Shown here piece by piece: positions 44,542-52,672 of a stretch of DNA of 64,000 nt. A program made the position numbers and the translations under genes. The stretch's first letter is position 1. Every line of letters starts with the position of its first letter. A model generated the notes under the pieces. The model searched no databases, was not told where the DNA came from, and was given only the letters and a program-made list of their open reading frames with translations. Source of the stretch: Acidimicrobiia bacterium (GTDB lineage: Bacteria; Actinomycetota; Acidimicrobiia; IMCC26256; PALSA-610); contig DATBAK010000049.1 in the NCBI GenBank assembly GCA_036271555.1, positions 20,287 through 84,286 on the forward strand. Reading direction: 5' to 3'.

Positions 44542-46560
44542 ATGGCTGTGGGGCGAAACTCGTTGTACTTCCGCGTGTTGGGGGACGTTGCCGCCGTCGT
44601 CGACGGCGAGGCGAGGCCGGTCACCGCCGCGCGCCAGCGCGCCGCGCTGGCGATCCTGCTGTTGTCGGCGAATCGCACGGTCGCGGCGACCGCCCTCATC
44701 GATGGCATCTACGGCGCGTCGCTCCCGAAGCATCCCGACACCGCGTTGCAGATCGTCGTCTGTCGCTTGCGCGACGCGCTCGGTGAAGCGGCGCAGCGGT
44801 TGTTGTCACTTCCCGGCGGCTACCGCTTCGACGTCGAGTCCGACGAGCTCGACCTCGCTGTCGTGCAGTCGGCGCTCGCGCGCGGCGAGCAGCTTCACCG
44901 CGATCGCGACGCCGACCGCGCGGTCGCGGTATTGGACGACGCGCTCGCGCACTGGACGAGCGAGCCGTTGCACGACCTCGCCGCGTTCCCGTTCTTCGCC
45001 GGCGCGCACGACCGGCTGCGCGACCTTCGCATGACGCTCGTCGAGCTGCGCAACGAGTCGTTGCTCGACTGCGGCCGCCATGTCGAGGTGCTCGAGTCGA
45101 TCGACGACGCGTTGCGCGACGAGCCGTGGCGCGAGCGGCTGCGTCTGCAGCAGATGCTCGCGTTGTACCGCAGCGGACGGCACGTCGACGCGCTGCGCGC
45201 ATACGAGGACTATCGGAAGCGCCTCGTCGAGGAGCTCGGCGTCGAGCCGAGTCGTGAGCTCTCCGAGCGCCACTACGCGGTGCTGACCCACGCGCCCGAG
45301 CTCGCGGTCGACACGGTCACGCTCGGATCGCCCATCCCGCTGTGGACATCGCTCGTCCTGCCCTTCGTCGACCGGCAGACCGAGCAGGAACGCATCTTCC
45401 ACCATCTCCGTGCCGCGGCGACGGGTCGGCCGACGATGGTGTTGATCGACGGCGAGGCCGGCATCGGCAAAACGCGCCTCGTCCTCGAGGTCGCGCGCCG
45501 GGCGCAGGACGACGCCATCATCGTCTGCGTCACCGGTAACGACGCGCTCCGTCCGCCGATCGTCGGGATGGCGCGTTCGGTCGTCGGCGCGATGGCCGCG
45601 CTCCCGACCGAGCAGCTCGCCGTCTACCTCGGCCAGGACCCGATCGCGATGGCGGCCGTGGTGCCCGCGCTCGCCGATCGGTTGCCCGACCTCCGGCCCG
45701 CCGGCGGGTGGCCGGAGATCGATGACGAACGGCTCTCGGCCGCGGTGATCTCGTGCGTCCGCGCTCTCTCGGCCCGCGCGCCGATCCTCTTGCTGTTCGA
45801 CGACCTCCACCGCGCGGGGACGCCGATCTTGTTGCTGCTCGGCCGGCTCCTGACGATCCCCGGTACGGACCGGATCGTGGTGCTCGCGAGCTCGCGCTCA
45901 CCGTCGGCGCAACGCTCGGCCGCGCTGGCCGAGTTCGCGGATCGACTCGAACGGCGCGGCGATCTCGAACGCCTCCAGCTCACGGGCCTCGACTTGGAAT
46001 CGGTCGAGCTTCTGCTCGCGCGGCTCGGCATGGACGAGCCCGGCGCCGCCCGCGCGCTGCACGAGGTGACCGACGGCCATCCGTTCTTCCTCAGCGAGAT
46101 CCTGCAGTCCGAAGACTGGCAACACGCCCTCGTCGAGCCACCGCCGAGCGTGCGCGAGTTCGTGCGCCGGCGCGTGGTCGCGCTCGGCAACGCCGTCGAG
46201 GGCGTGCTGCTCGACGCGTCGGGTCTCCGCATCGCGTTCGATGCGCCGCTGATCGCCGAGATCTCGGGAGTCCCGGAACGAACGAGCGAGACCCTGATCG
46301 ACAAGGCGGCCGACGCAGGCATCCTCCGTACCGTCGACAAGGGAACGTTCACGTTCGTACACGAGCTGAGCCGGCGCTCGCTGGAGGACCGGCTCGACGA
46401 CGGCGAGCGCGCCGGCCTGCACGATCGGATCGCACGCGCGCTCGAAGGCCGCGACGTTCCGGCGACGCTGACCGCGTGGCACCGGAGCTCGGCGGCGACG
46501 ACGGAGATCGATCTGCGGGGCGACGACAGCTCACGACCCGACGGTCGCATACCGTCCTGA
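44542..46560 (+). CDS. AfsR/SARP-type regulator with BTAD and AAA ATPase domains
   Basis: The 672-residue protein begins with an OmpR-type winged helix (about residues 8-95, ending LPGGYRFDV), followed by a bacterial transcriptional activation domain (about 100-250, with YRSGRHVDALRAYEDYRKRL). Next is an AAA/NTPase domain with Walker A GEAGIGKT at 304-311 and Walker B LLLFDDLH near 415, ending GHPFFLSEIL. The TPR region and LuxR module of large AfsR or LuxR-LAL proteins are missing, so it is short for the class. Such proteins activate specialised-metabolism or stress genes. It is divergent from the double TetR gene. No biosynthetic cluster is adjacent. Confidence 0.9.
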   Translation: MAVGRNSLYFRVLGDVAAVVDGEARPVTAARQRAALAILLLSANRTVAATALIDGIYGASLPKHPDTALQIVVCRLRDALGEAAQRLLSLPGGYRFDVESDELDLAVVQSALARGEQLHRDRDADRAVAVLDDALAHWTSEPLHDLAAFPFFAGAHDRLRDLRMTLVELRNESLLDCGRHVEVLESIDDALRDEPWRERLRLQQMLALYRSGRHVDALRAYEDYRKRLVEELGVEPSRELSERHYAVLTHAPELAVDTVTLGSPIPLWTSLVLPFVDRQTEQERIFHHLRAAATGRPTMVLIDGEAGIGKTRLVLEVARRAQDDAIIVCVTGNDALRPPIVGMARSVVGAMAALPTEQLAVYLGQDPIAMAAVVPALADRLPDLRPAGGWPEIDDERLSAAVISCVRALSARAPILLLFDDLHRAGTPILLLLGRLLTIPGTDRIVVLASSRSPSAQRSAALAEFADRLERRGDLERLQLTGLDLESVELLLARLGMDEPGAARALHEVTDGHPFFLSEILQSEDWQHALVEPPPSVREFVRRRVVALGNAVEGVLLDASGLRIAFDAPLIAEISGVPERTSETLIDKAADAGILRTVDKGTFTFVHELSRRSLEDRLDDGERAGLHDRIARALEGRDVPATLTAWHRSSAATTEIDLRGDDSSRPDGRIPS

Positions 46561-46590
46561 GCCCGCGCGCCGGACGAGGGGCGAGCGGCT

Positions 46591-46965
46591 TCAGTCCTCG
46601 ACCCGGACCTCTCCGCGCGGCGGGCCGTGCAGAAGGCTCAGGGCGATCGCGTTCACGGTGAACATCGCGAGACCGACGAGCACGCCGATCACGAGTGCCT
46701 CGGCGTTCCCGGCGCCCCAGCGCACGAGCAACATCGTGACGACACCGAAGAAGAGGCCCGTCGCGATCGGCCAGGCGATCAGCGCGTTGGGCACAGAACG
46801 ACGCCGCGACCGGGCCGCAATGCGGCCCGGCTGCGACGCGGATGTCTCGGCCTGGGGTGCGGCGGGTCGGTGCGCGCCCGGAGGAGAACCGACGAAGTGA
46901 CTGCCACGGGAAATCGCCGGGCGTTCAGGAGCGCCCGAGACCAACACCCGCCGAGACCGTCCCAC
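46591..46965 (-). CDS. Small two-helix membrane protein, start uncertain
   Basis: The C-terminal 65 residues have two clear membrane helices (LIAWPIATGLFFGVVTMLLV and a second around ALVIGVLVGLAMFTVNAIAL) and a short acidic tail; I do not recognise the family. The upstream 55 residues are Arg/Ser/Pro rich and may not be translated: a GTG at 46794 just before PNALIAW is an alternative start. No SD is seen at either. It is convergent with the BTAD gene. Confidence 0.5.
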   Translation of the reverse strand: MGRSRRVLVSGAPERPAISRGSHFVGSPPGAHRPAAPQAETSASQPGRIAARSRRRSVPNALIAWPIATGLFFGVVTMLLVRWGAGNAEALVIGVLVGLAMFTVNAIALSLLHGPPRGEVRVED

Positions 46966-47118
46966 GCTCGAATGATGACAGCCGCCTCTTTCGCATCACT
47001 TTCTGTCCGTGATGCGCACCCGGCGGCGGGCGGGGAATACCCGACAAGGGCGGGAAACGGCGGCCGCGCCCGCCCGGCCACCGTCTTCCCGGCCCTCGCC
47101 GGGGCTGGTAATAGACTC

Positions 47119-47124
47119 TACAAT
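47119..47124 (+). promoter_or_regulatory. Putative -10 box of the esterase gene
   Basis: TACAAT in an AT-richer patch (GGTAATAGACTCTACAATC). A start near 47131 would give a leader of about 159 nt before the GTG at 47290. The stretch 46966-47118 upstream shows no gene. Confidence 0.4.
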
Positions 47125-47141
47125 CGGCCGGATTGCCGCGA

Positions 47142-47289
47142 GATCCACGGCTACCGCGCGTTCGGGATCGTGCGGGTGTGGGGCGGCTCGCCGGGTTTCG
47201 GGGTGGGGGGTCTCCGGCGAGCCGTCGTGGCCCGCGGATGCGAGCAGGCACCGGGCCGGGCAGAATCGTGGGCGAACCGGGGGTCTGCC
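47142..47289 (+). promoter_or_regulatory. Structured 5' leader with four inverted repeats
   Basis: Four inverted repeats follow each other: GATCC/GGATC (47142-47146, 47165-47169); CGGCTCGCCGG/CCGGCGAGCCG (47184-47194, 47214-47224, perfect 11 bp); GGCCCG/CGGGCC (47229-47234, 47252-47257); GGCAGA/TCTGCC (47259-47264, 47284-47289). The last arm abuts the GTG, so the purine-rich CCGGGGG before the start lies in its loop. This is compatible with a riboswitch or other cis-regulatory RNA. I do not recognise a known class. Confidence 0.45.
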
Positions 47290-48168
47290 GTGCGTCGTGC
47301 ACTCGTCAGCATCGTTCTCACCATTGCGGTCGGCAGCGCGGGAGCCGCTGCGTCCGCCGTCTCCGCCACCTCGGCGTGGTCGAGCGGTGGCCGTTACCGC
47401 GACGCCGTGTTCCCGAAGGTGCTCACGAAGTCGGACATCGTCTACGGCCACGCCGTCGACCAGAACGACACGCGCGTCACGTTGACCTTCGACCTCTACG
47501 AGCCGAAGGGCGACACCGTCGACAGCCGCCCGGTCGTGGTCTGGGTGCACGGCGGTGGGTTCTCGAGTGGCGACAAGACGTCGCCCGAGCTCGTCGACGA
47601 GGCGACCGACCTCGCGCACAAGGGCTACGTCAACATCTCGATCAACTACCGCCTCGCTCCGCAGGGTTGCGTGGGCACGGTCGGGCCGGCGTGCCTCACG
47701 GGCATCGTGCAGGCGATGCAGGACGCGCAGACCGCGGTGCGGTTCCTGCGCGCGCACGCGGCGAAGTACGGCATCGACCCGACTCGCATCGCGATCGGTG
47801 GCTCGTCGGCCGGCGCGATCACCGCGCTGAACGTGGGCTACAACGAGGCGCACCCGGGCCCCGGCCCGAACCAGAAGTTCTCGTCCGCGGTCGAGGCCGT
47901 GCAGTCACTGTCCGGTGCGGCGATCGGCACGAGTCCGGACGCCGACGGCGCGCCGGCGGTGCTGTTCCACGGCACCGCGGACCCGCTCGTGCCGTACTCG
48001 TGGGCGAAGGCGACGGTGAAGGAAGCGCATCAGGCCGGGCTCGTCGCGAAGCTCGTCACCTTCACCGGCGACGGGCACGTTCCGTACTTGAAGCACCGCG
48101 ACGAGATCGTCGACAAGACGACGACCTTCTTCTACCAACACCTCGACCTCGCGCACGCGGCGCGATAG
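47290..48168 (+). CDS. Secreted alpha/beta hydrolase (carboxylesterase/lipase-like)
   Basis: The 292-residue protein has a signal peptide (VSIVLTIAVGSAGAAASAVSA) and an esterase domain of the hormone-sensitive-lipase/BD-FAE type: VWVHGGGFSSGDK with the oxyanion-hole HGGG, nucleophile in IGGSSAGAIT, the Asp in FHGTADPLVPY and the His in GDGHVPYL. A CVGTVGPACLTG loop holds a possible disulfide. It should hydrolyse extracellular esters. The GTG at 47290 gives the shortest protein with a proper signal peptide; a longer in-frame extension upstream is chance in high-GC DNA. The leader upstream is strongly structured. Confidence 0.88.
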   Translation: MRRALVSIVLTIAVGSAGAAASAVSATSAWSSGGRYRDAVFPKVLTKSDIVYGHAVDQNDTRVTLTFDLYEPKGDTVDSRPVVVWVHGGGFSSGDKTSPELVDEATDLAHKGYVNISINYRLAPQGCVGTVGPACLTGIVQAMQDAQTAVRFLRAHAAKYGIDPTRIAIGGSSAGAITALNVGYNEAHPGPGPNQKFSSAVEAVQSLSGAAIGTSPDADGAPAVLFHGTADPLVPYSWAKATVKEAHQAGLVAKLVTFTGDGHVPYLKHRDEIVDKTTTFFYQHLDLAHAAR

Positions 48169-48966
48169 CTACTCGACTCCGCGTCGCACCACCTGCTCGA
48201 AGCGCGCGAACACGGCCGCGTCGCCCGTGCTCGTGATCGCGTCGCTGCGTGGATCGCGACCGAAGAGCCACGTCTCGAGCTCGGGTGCGGGTCCGCGCAC
48301 GGTGAACGCGCTCGCGGGAGTCGAACCGTCGCGCACCACGACGACGTCTTCGTCGTAGTGCTTGCCGGTGCTCGGGCTCGTCGCCTCGTAGTGGACGAGC
48401 TCGAACGGGAGCGACGCGCCGGTGTCGGTGGTCTCGATCGCGCCGAAGAGGCCGGTCGCCTCGGCCGGCGCCCAGTCGGGGAGCCAACCGAACTGGTAAC
48501 GGACGAGCGCGTCGATGCCGTCGGTTGCGAGCGCGGCGTCGATCGGCGTTCGCTCGCCGAGCACGATCTCCGCGTCGACGCGATGGATCGCGGCTTCGGT
48601 CGCCTGCCACCGAGCGACGAAGCCGGCGGTCTGGATCGGCGACCACATCCACACGGCCACGTCGTCCGGGGCTTGTTCGAGCGCGTCGAGCAGTGCGTTC
48701 GTGGCCTCGTCGAAGAGCGCGAGCGCGGCCGAGGGCGCGGTCGGCCGGTCGGGCTTCTGCGCCTCGGCGGCCTCGTAGTTGTCGAGCCGGTCGCGCACGA
48801 TCGTCGCCCAGAACATCTGGACCTCGGTCAGGTGCCACAACAGGTCGGCCGCGTCCCACTCCGGACACGACGCAACGCGCGCACTCGGATCGACTCGTGC
48901 GAGACAGCTCGCGAAGCGCGTCGACTCGTTGCGAATGGGGCCGAGGTAGTCGAGGTCGGAAGCCAT
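48169..48966 (-). CDS. Maleylpyruvate isomerase family mycothiol-dependent enzyme
   Basis: The 265-residue protein has the DinB-like N-terminal domain of mycothiol-dependent maleylpyruvate isomerases: CPEWDAADLLWHLTEVQMFW with the first metal His (residue 45), and QATEAAIHRVDAE with the later His-x-x-Asp/Glu. The C-terminal domain is the MDMPI_C beta-sandwich type, with FTVRGPAPELETWLFGR. It is probably a mycothiol S-transferase with unknown substrate. The ATG lies 7 nt after TACCGT without an SD. Its stop codon directly abuts the esterase stop (convergent). Confidence 0.9.
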   Translation of the reverse strand: MASDLDYLGPIRNESTRFASCLARVDPSARVASCPEWDAADLLWHLTEVQMFWATIVRDRLDNYEAAEAQKPDRPTAPSAALALFDEATNALLDALEQAPDDVAVWMWSPIQTAGFVARWQATEAAIHRVDAEIVLGERTPIDAALATDGIDALVRYQFGWLPDWAPAEATGLFGAIETTDTGASLPFELVHYEATSPSTGKHYDEDVVVVRDGSTPASAFTVRGPAPELETWLFGRDPRSDAITSTGDAAVFARFEQVVRRGVE

Positions 48967-48973
48967 GCCGGCC

Positions 48974-48979
48974 ACGGTA
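48974..48979 (-). promoter_or_regulatory. Putative -10 box, leaderless mycothiol enzyme transcript
   Basis: TACCGT on the minus strand, 7 nt before the ATG at 48966. Confidence 0.5.
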
Positions 48980-49086
48980 TCGCCGGGGTGTGACACCGAA
49001 CCGGTGGCGCGCAGGCCCGACCGATGAGTTCCGCGCCGCCCGCGGGTCGAACTGCACGACCGAGCGATTCGAGCCAGGAGCCTGCG

Positions 49087-49854
49087 ATGCCGCACCGTGA
49101 TCTCGCCCCCGTCGGCGCACCCGTCTGGGTCGATCTGATGACCAGCGATCCGGATGCGAGCCGCGCGTTCTACGGCGAGCTGTTCGGCTGGACGTCGGAA
49201 TCGGCGCCCGAGGAGTTCGGTGGCTACGTCAACTTCGCGAAGGAGGACGTGCCGGTCGCCGGGTGCATGAAGAACAGCGGTGAAGCGCCGTACGACCTGT
49301 GGTCGGTGTACCTCGCGTCGGCCGACGCGCAGGCCACGTTCGACGCCGCGACGAAGCGCGGCGGTGCCGTCGAGTTGGCGCCGATGCCGGTCGGCGACCT
49401 CGGGGTGATGGCGTTCGTGCTGGACCCGGGCCAGGGCCGCGTCGGCATCTGGCAGCCGGGCGAGCACAAGGGGTTCGGTACCTACGACGAGCCGGGCACG
49501 CCGGGATGGTTCGAGCTGCACACGCGCACCTACGACGCGACCGTCGCGTTCTACCGCGACGTGTTCCACTGGGACGCGCACACGATGAGCGACACGCCGG
49601 AGTTCCGGTACACGACGTACGGCGAGAACGAGGGCGCGCTCGCGGGGATCATGGACGCGACGAACTTCGGTCCGCCGGCCGAGACGCCGGGTTGGTCGGT
49701 GTATTTCCGCGTCGAGAACGCCGACAGCGCGCTCGCGCGGACCGTGGAGCTCGGCGGCAAGGTCGTGCTGCCCGCGGAGGACACGCCCTACGGGCGCCTC
49801 GCGGTGGCGTCCGACGTCACCGGCGCCGGGTTCAAGCTCGTCGGGCGTTCCTGA
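49087..49854 (+). CDS. Two-domain VOC (glyoxalase-like) protein
   Basis: The 255-residue protein has two glyoxalase/bleomycin-resistance units: VGAPVWVDLMTSDPDASRAFYGELFGW-type start in the first half (residues about 10-130) and PGWFELHTRTYDATVAFYRDVFHW in the second (about 140-255). Such tandem VOC proteins are common in actinobacteria (hydroxylase or resistance-like), function unknown. The first half lacks an obvious metal His. AGGAG before the ATG at 49087 decides the start against one 21 codons upstream. It precedes the ECF sigma factor by 56 nt on the same strand. Confidence 0.88.
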   Translation: MPHRDLAPVGAPVWVDLMTSDPDASRAFYGELFGWTSESAPEEFGGYVNFAKEDVPVAGCMKNSGEAPYDLWSVYLASADAQATFDAATKRGGAVELAPMPVGDLGVMAFVLDPGQGRVGIWQPGEHKGFGTYDEPGTPGWFELHTRTYDATVAFYRDVFHWDAHTMSDTPEFRYTTYGENEGALAGIMDATNFGPPAETPGWSVYFRVENADSALARTVELGGKVVLPAEDTPYGRLAVASDVTGAGFKLVGRS

Positions 49855-49910
49855 CGACGGCGGGCTGACCTACGGTGGCGGTGGTCGAGGCGGGAGAGGA
49901 GCGATCGCGC

Positions 49911-50894
49911 ATGACCGGAACGGTTGAAGTCGACCGCAGTGCCGTCGAGCTCGGTTTCGAGCAGCACCGGCGGGAGCTGACCGCGTACTGCTACCGCATG
50001 CTCGGCTCGCCGTTCGAGGCCGAGGACGCGGTGCAGGAGACACTCGTGCGCGCGTGGCGGAGCTTCGACGGCTTCGAGGGCCGCGCCGCGCTCCGCTCGT
50101 GGCTCTACCGCATCGCGAGCAACGTGTGCTTCGACATGCTGCGCGGCCGTAAGCGGCGCGCGCTCCCGATGGACATGATGGAAGTCGGGAGCGCGTTCGG
50201 CCACGTCGACCCGCCCGACCTCGAGGGCGCGTGGATCGGTCCGATCAACGATCGGCGCGTGCTCCCGGCCGACGGAGACCCCGCGGAAGCCGCGGAGACG
50301 CGCGAGTCGGTGCGGCTCGCGTTCGTCGCCGCGCTGCAGCACCTTCCCGCGCGTCAGCGCGCGGTGCTCATCCTGCGCGAGGTGCTGAAGTGGAAGGCGA
50401 GTGAGGTCGCCGAGCTGCTCGACACGACCGTCGTCTCGGTGAACAGCGCGCTGCAACGCGCGCGGTCGACACTCAGCGATCACGACGTCTCGTCGTCGTC
50501 GCCGGTGATGCCGATCGATCCCGAGCAGGAGGCGCTGCTCGCGCGCTACGTCGACGCGTTCGAGCGCTTCGACATCGATGCGCTCGTCGCGCTGCTGCAC
50601 GAGGACGCGACGATGCAGATGCCGCCCTACGCGATGTGGCTGCGCGGCGCGGAGGAGTACCGCACCTGGCTGCTCGGTCCGGGCGCCGGTTGCGAGGGTT
50701 CGCGCGTCGCGCGCGTCGAGGCGAACGGCGCGCCCGCGCTCGCGCAATGGCGTCGCAACCCCGACGGCCGCGGCTATCACGCGTGGTCGATCCAGATCGT
50801 GCGGATGTCGGGTGGCCAGATCACCGGGATGGACTTCTTCGTCGATCCGCGCCTGTTCGCGCTGTTCGACCTCCCGGTCACGCTCGACGCCTAG
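49911..50894 (+). CDS. ECF sigma factor with C-terminal SnoaL-like domain (SigG type)
   Basis: The 327-residue protein has sigma region 2 (CYRMLGSPFEAEDAVQETLVRAWRS-type core with GRAALRSWLYRIASNVC) and region 4 (LPARQRAVLILREVLKWKASEVAELL, SVNSALQRAR), then a SnoaL/NTF2-like domain from about residue 205 (DAFERFDIDALVALLHEDATM). This resembles the TIGR02960/SigG group, where the extra domain modulates activity in place of a separate anti-sigma factor. The ATG at 49911 follows GAGAGGAG. TACGGT near 49870 may be its -10. Its 3' end overlaps the convergent STAS gene by 17 nt. Confidence 0.9.
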   Translation: MTGTVEVDRSAVELGFEQHRRELTAYCYRMLGSPFEAEDAVQETLVRAWRSFDGFEGRAALRSWLYRIASNVCFDMLRGRKRRALPMDMMEVGSAFGHVDPPDLEGAWIGPINDRRVLPADGDPAEAAETRESVRLAFVAALQHLPARQRAVLILREVLKWKASEVAELLDTTVVSVNSALQRARSTLSDHDVSSSSPVMPIDPEQEALLARYVDAFERFDIDALVALLHEDATMQMPPYAMWLRGAEEYRTWLLGPGAGCEGSRVARVEANGAPALAQWRRNPDGRGYHAWSIQIVRMSGGQITGMDFFVDPRLFALFDLPVTLDA

Positions 50895-51189
50895 TCGGAC
50901 TTTCCGGCACCGGAAAGCCCAGTCCCGCGATCTCGAGTAGGTCGACGAGCACGGCGGGTGCGTTGCGGAGACCGACGGGGATGCCGGCCCGGCGCGCGAC
51001 GAGCTGCACGCGGGCGAGCGCGTCGAGGCTCGTCGCGTCGGGTGCGGTGATGGCGCTCACGTCGCACACGACCGGCATCGTCGCCCGGCTCTCGACGAAG
51101 GAACGCACGCGCTCGCAGAGCTCGGCGACCGCCTCGGGCGAGAGGACGTCGGGCACCACGACGACGATCGCCCCGCGAGGTTCGGCCAT
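50878..51189 (-). CDS. STAS-domain protein (anti-sigma antagonist-like)
   Basis: The 103-residue protein reads as a stand-alone STAS domain: IVVVVPDVLSPEAVAELCERV, then PVVCDVSAITAPDATSLDALARVQLVARRAG with a DxS region where SpoIIAA-type proteins carry the phosphorylatable Ser, and IPVGLRNAPAVLVDLLEIAGL. It may take part in partner switching with an anti-sigma factor. It has no SD of note. It is convergent with and overlaps the ECF sigma gene by 17 nt at the 3' ends, which could link their expression; that is inference. Confidence 0.82.
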   Translation of the reverse strand: MAEPRGAIVVVVPDVLSPEAVAELCERVRSFVESRATMPVVCDVSAITAPDATSLDALARVQLVARRAGIPVGLRNAPAVLVDLLEIAGLGFPVPESPTRRRA

Positions 51190-51259
51190 ATCGGTGCAGA
51201 CGGGCCGACGCCCGCGAAGTCACCGATGAGATCGTCGCCGCGCCCGTGCGACAGGCGGG

Positions 51260-52669
51260 TCAGGGGCGGCGGGCGAGATCGGCTTCGGTCCAGAAGCCCG
51301 TCTCGGCCGCGGGGGTGCCGCCTTTGGCGTAGTGCGCAAGCCGGGCGCGGGCGTCTGCGGAGAGCACGTCGATCGCGTCGAAGAAGGCGCTCGGTCCCGC
51401 GGCGCGCAATGCGCTGTCGCCTTCGCTCGGACGCTTCGGTAGCTGCGTGGTGAGCAGCACGAGGGGCACGCCTTCGGCGATCGGTCGTCGGAGCGCGTTG
51501 GCGCGTCCGAGGGTGCGCCACACCGCGTCGGTGCGGAAGAGCCCGCCGCGGTGGCTCTTGAACCCGCCGCCGACGTCGAAGAACCAGGTCTGGCCGTCGG
51601 CGTCGGTCGCGACGACGCCGACCGTCACGCCCGTGCCCCGCACGCGCCGGCCGCGTTCGGCAATCGTGAACCCGGCCTCGGTCAGCACCGCCTCGGCGAG
51701 CTTCTGCCCGCCGGGCCCGTCGTCGGTGACCGTCGTGGGCAGATCGGCGTGCGGCGCGCGCGTTGCCTCGGCGACGCGCCGGCGCGCGATCTCGACGTAC
51801 TGCGGGTCGAGGTCGTAACCGACGTAACGGCGTCCGAGCCGGGCCGCGGCGACGAGCGCGGAGCCGCTGCCCATGAACGGGTCGAGCACGAGGTCGTCCT
51901 CGAACGTGTAGAGCCGGATGAGCTGCTCCGGCAGCTCGACCGGGAACGGCGCGGGGTGGCCGACGCGGCGCGCGCTCTCGGTCGGCATGTCCCACACGTC
52001 GAGCGTGAGCGCGAGGAAGTCGTCGGTCATGAGCGTGCTCTTGAACGGGAGGCCGTCGGCCTCGCGTCGCTTCGTCGTGCGCGCGCGATCAAAGCGTCCC
52101 TTGCTCGCGACCACGACCCGCTCGGTGATGTCGCGCAGCACGGGGTTCGCGGCGCTGCGGAACGAACCCCATGCGCACGACGACGTCGCGCCCTCGCCCT
52201 TCTGCCAGATGAGCTCGCCGCGCAGGAGCAACCCGAGGTCGTCCTGGAGGATGGCGATGACGTCGGCGGACAGGCTGCGGTACGGCTTGCGGCCGAGGTT
52301 CGCGACGTTCACCGCGATGCGGCCGCCGGGCTCGAGCGTGCGCACGCTTTCGCGGAACACGGCGCGCAGCAACTCGAGGTATTCGAGGTACGACGCGGGG
52401 ACGCCTTCGCCCTCGAGCTCTTCCTCGTACTGCTTGCCCGCGAAGTACGGCGGTGACGTGACGACGAGCGCGACCGAGCCGTCGACGATCGTGTCCATCG
52501 CGCGCGCGTCGCCGCACACGAAGGGCTCGGCGACCGGCTGCGGCGCGAGCACCGTGGTGTCGTCGGAGAGCTCGGGCGCGCGGAAACGCTCGTAGAACGC
52601 CGACGCGTCGTGGTTCTCGCGCCGCGAGACCCCGAAGTTCGACGTCGATGTCCCCCGCCGCTGCGGCAT
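51260..52669 (-). CDS. Orphan beta-class DNA methyltransferase with extra C-terminal domain
   Basis: The 469-residue protein has motif IV VTSPPYFAGKQ near residue 72 before motif I LDPFMGSGSA near residue 262, the order of beta-class enzymes; the SPPY tetrapeptide is typical of N4-cytosine methylation, though N6-adenine enzymes also use it. The first 300 residues complete the catalytic domain. The last 160 residues form a separate domain with GQKLAEAVLTEAGFT, a FDVGGGFKSHRGGLFRTD stretch and VPLVLLTTQLP; this has the look of a PD-(D/E)xK-type fold, but the residues are not conclusive. No restriction gene is adjacent. The ATG at 52669 is 6 nt after TAGGGT. Confidence 0.88.
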   Translation of the reverse strand: MPQRRGTSTSNFGVSRRENHDASAFYERFRAPELSDDTTVLAPQPVAEPFVCGDARAMDTIVDGSVALVVTSPPYFAGKQYEEELEGEGVPASYLEYLELLRAVFRESVRTLEPGGRIAVNVANLGRKPYRSLSADVIAILQDDLGLLLRGELIWQKGEGATSSCAWGSFRSAANPVLRDITERVVVASKGRFDRARTTKRREADGLPFKSTLMTDDFLALTLDVWDMPTESARRVGHPAPFPVELPEQLIRLYTFEDDLVLDPFMGSGSALVAAARLGRRYVGYDLDPQYVEIARRRVAEATRAPHADLPTTVTDDGPGGQKLAEAVLTEAGFTIAERGRRVRGTGVTVGVVATDADGQTWFFDVGGGFKSHRGGLFRTDAVWRTLGRANALRRPIAEGVPLVLLTTQLPKRPSEGDSALRAAGPSAFFDAIDVLSADARARLAHYAKGGTPAAETGFWTEADLARRP

Positions 52670-52672
52670 CAC

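Noticed and set aside
44542..46560. Pathway-specific activator of a secondary-metabolite cluster
   Set aside because: No PKS, NRPS, terpene or RiPP genes are within the window, so only a general SARP/AfsR-like call is made.
47142..47289. Known c-di-AMP (ydaO), cobalamin or SAM riboswitch before the esterase
   Set aside because: The conserved sequence blocks of these classes as I remember them are not present; only the secondary-structure potential is reported.
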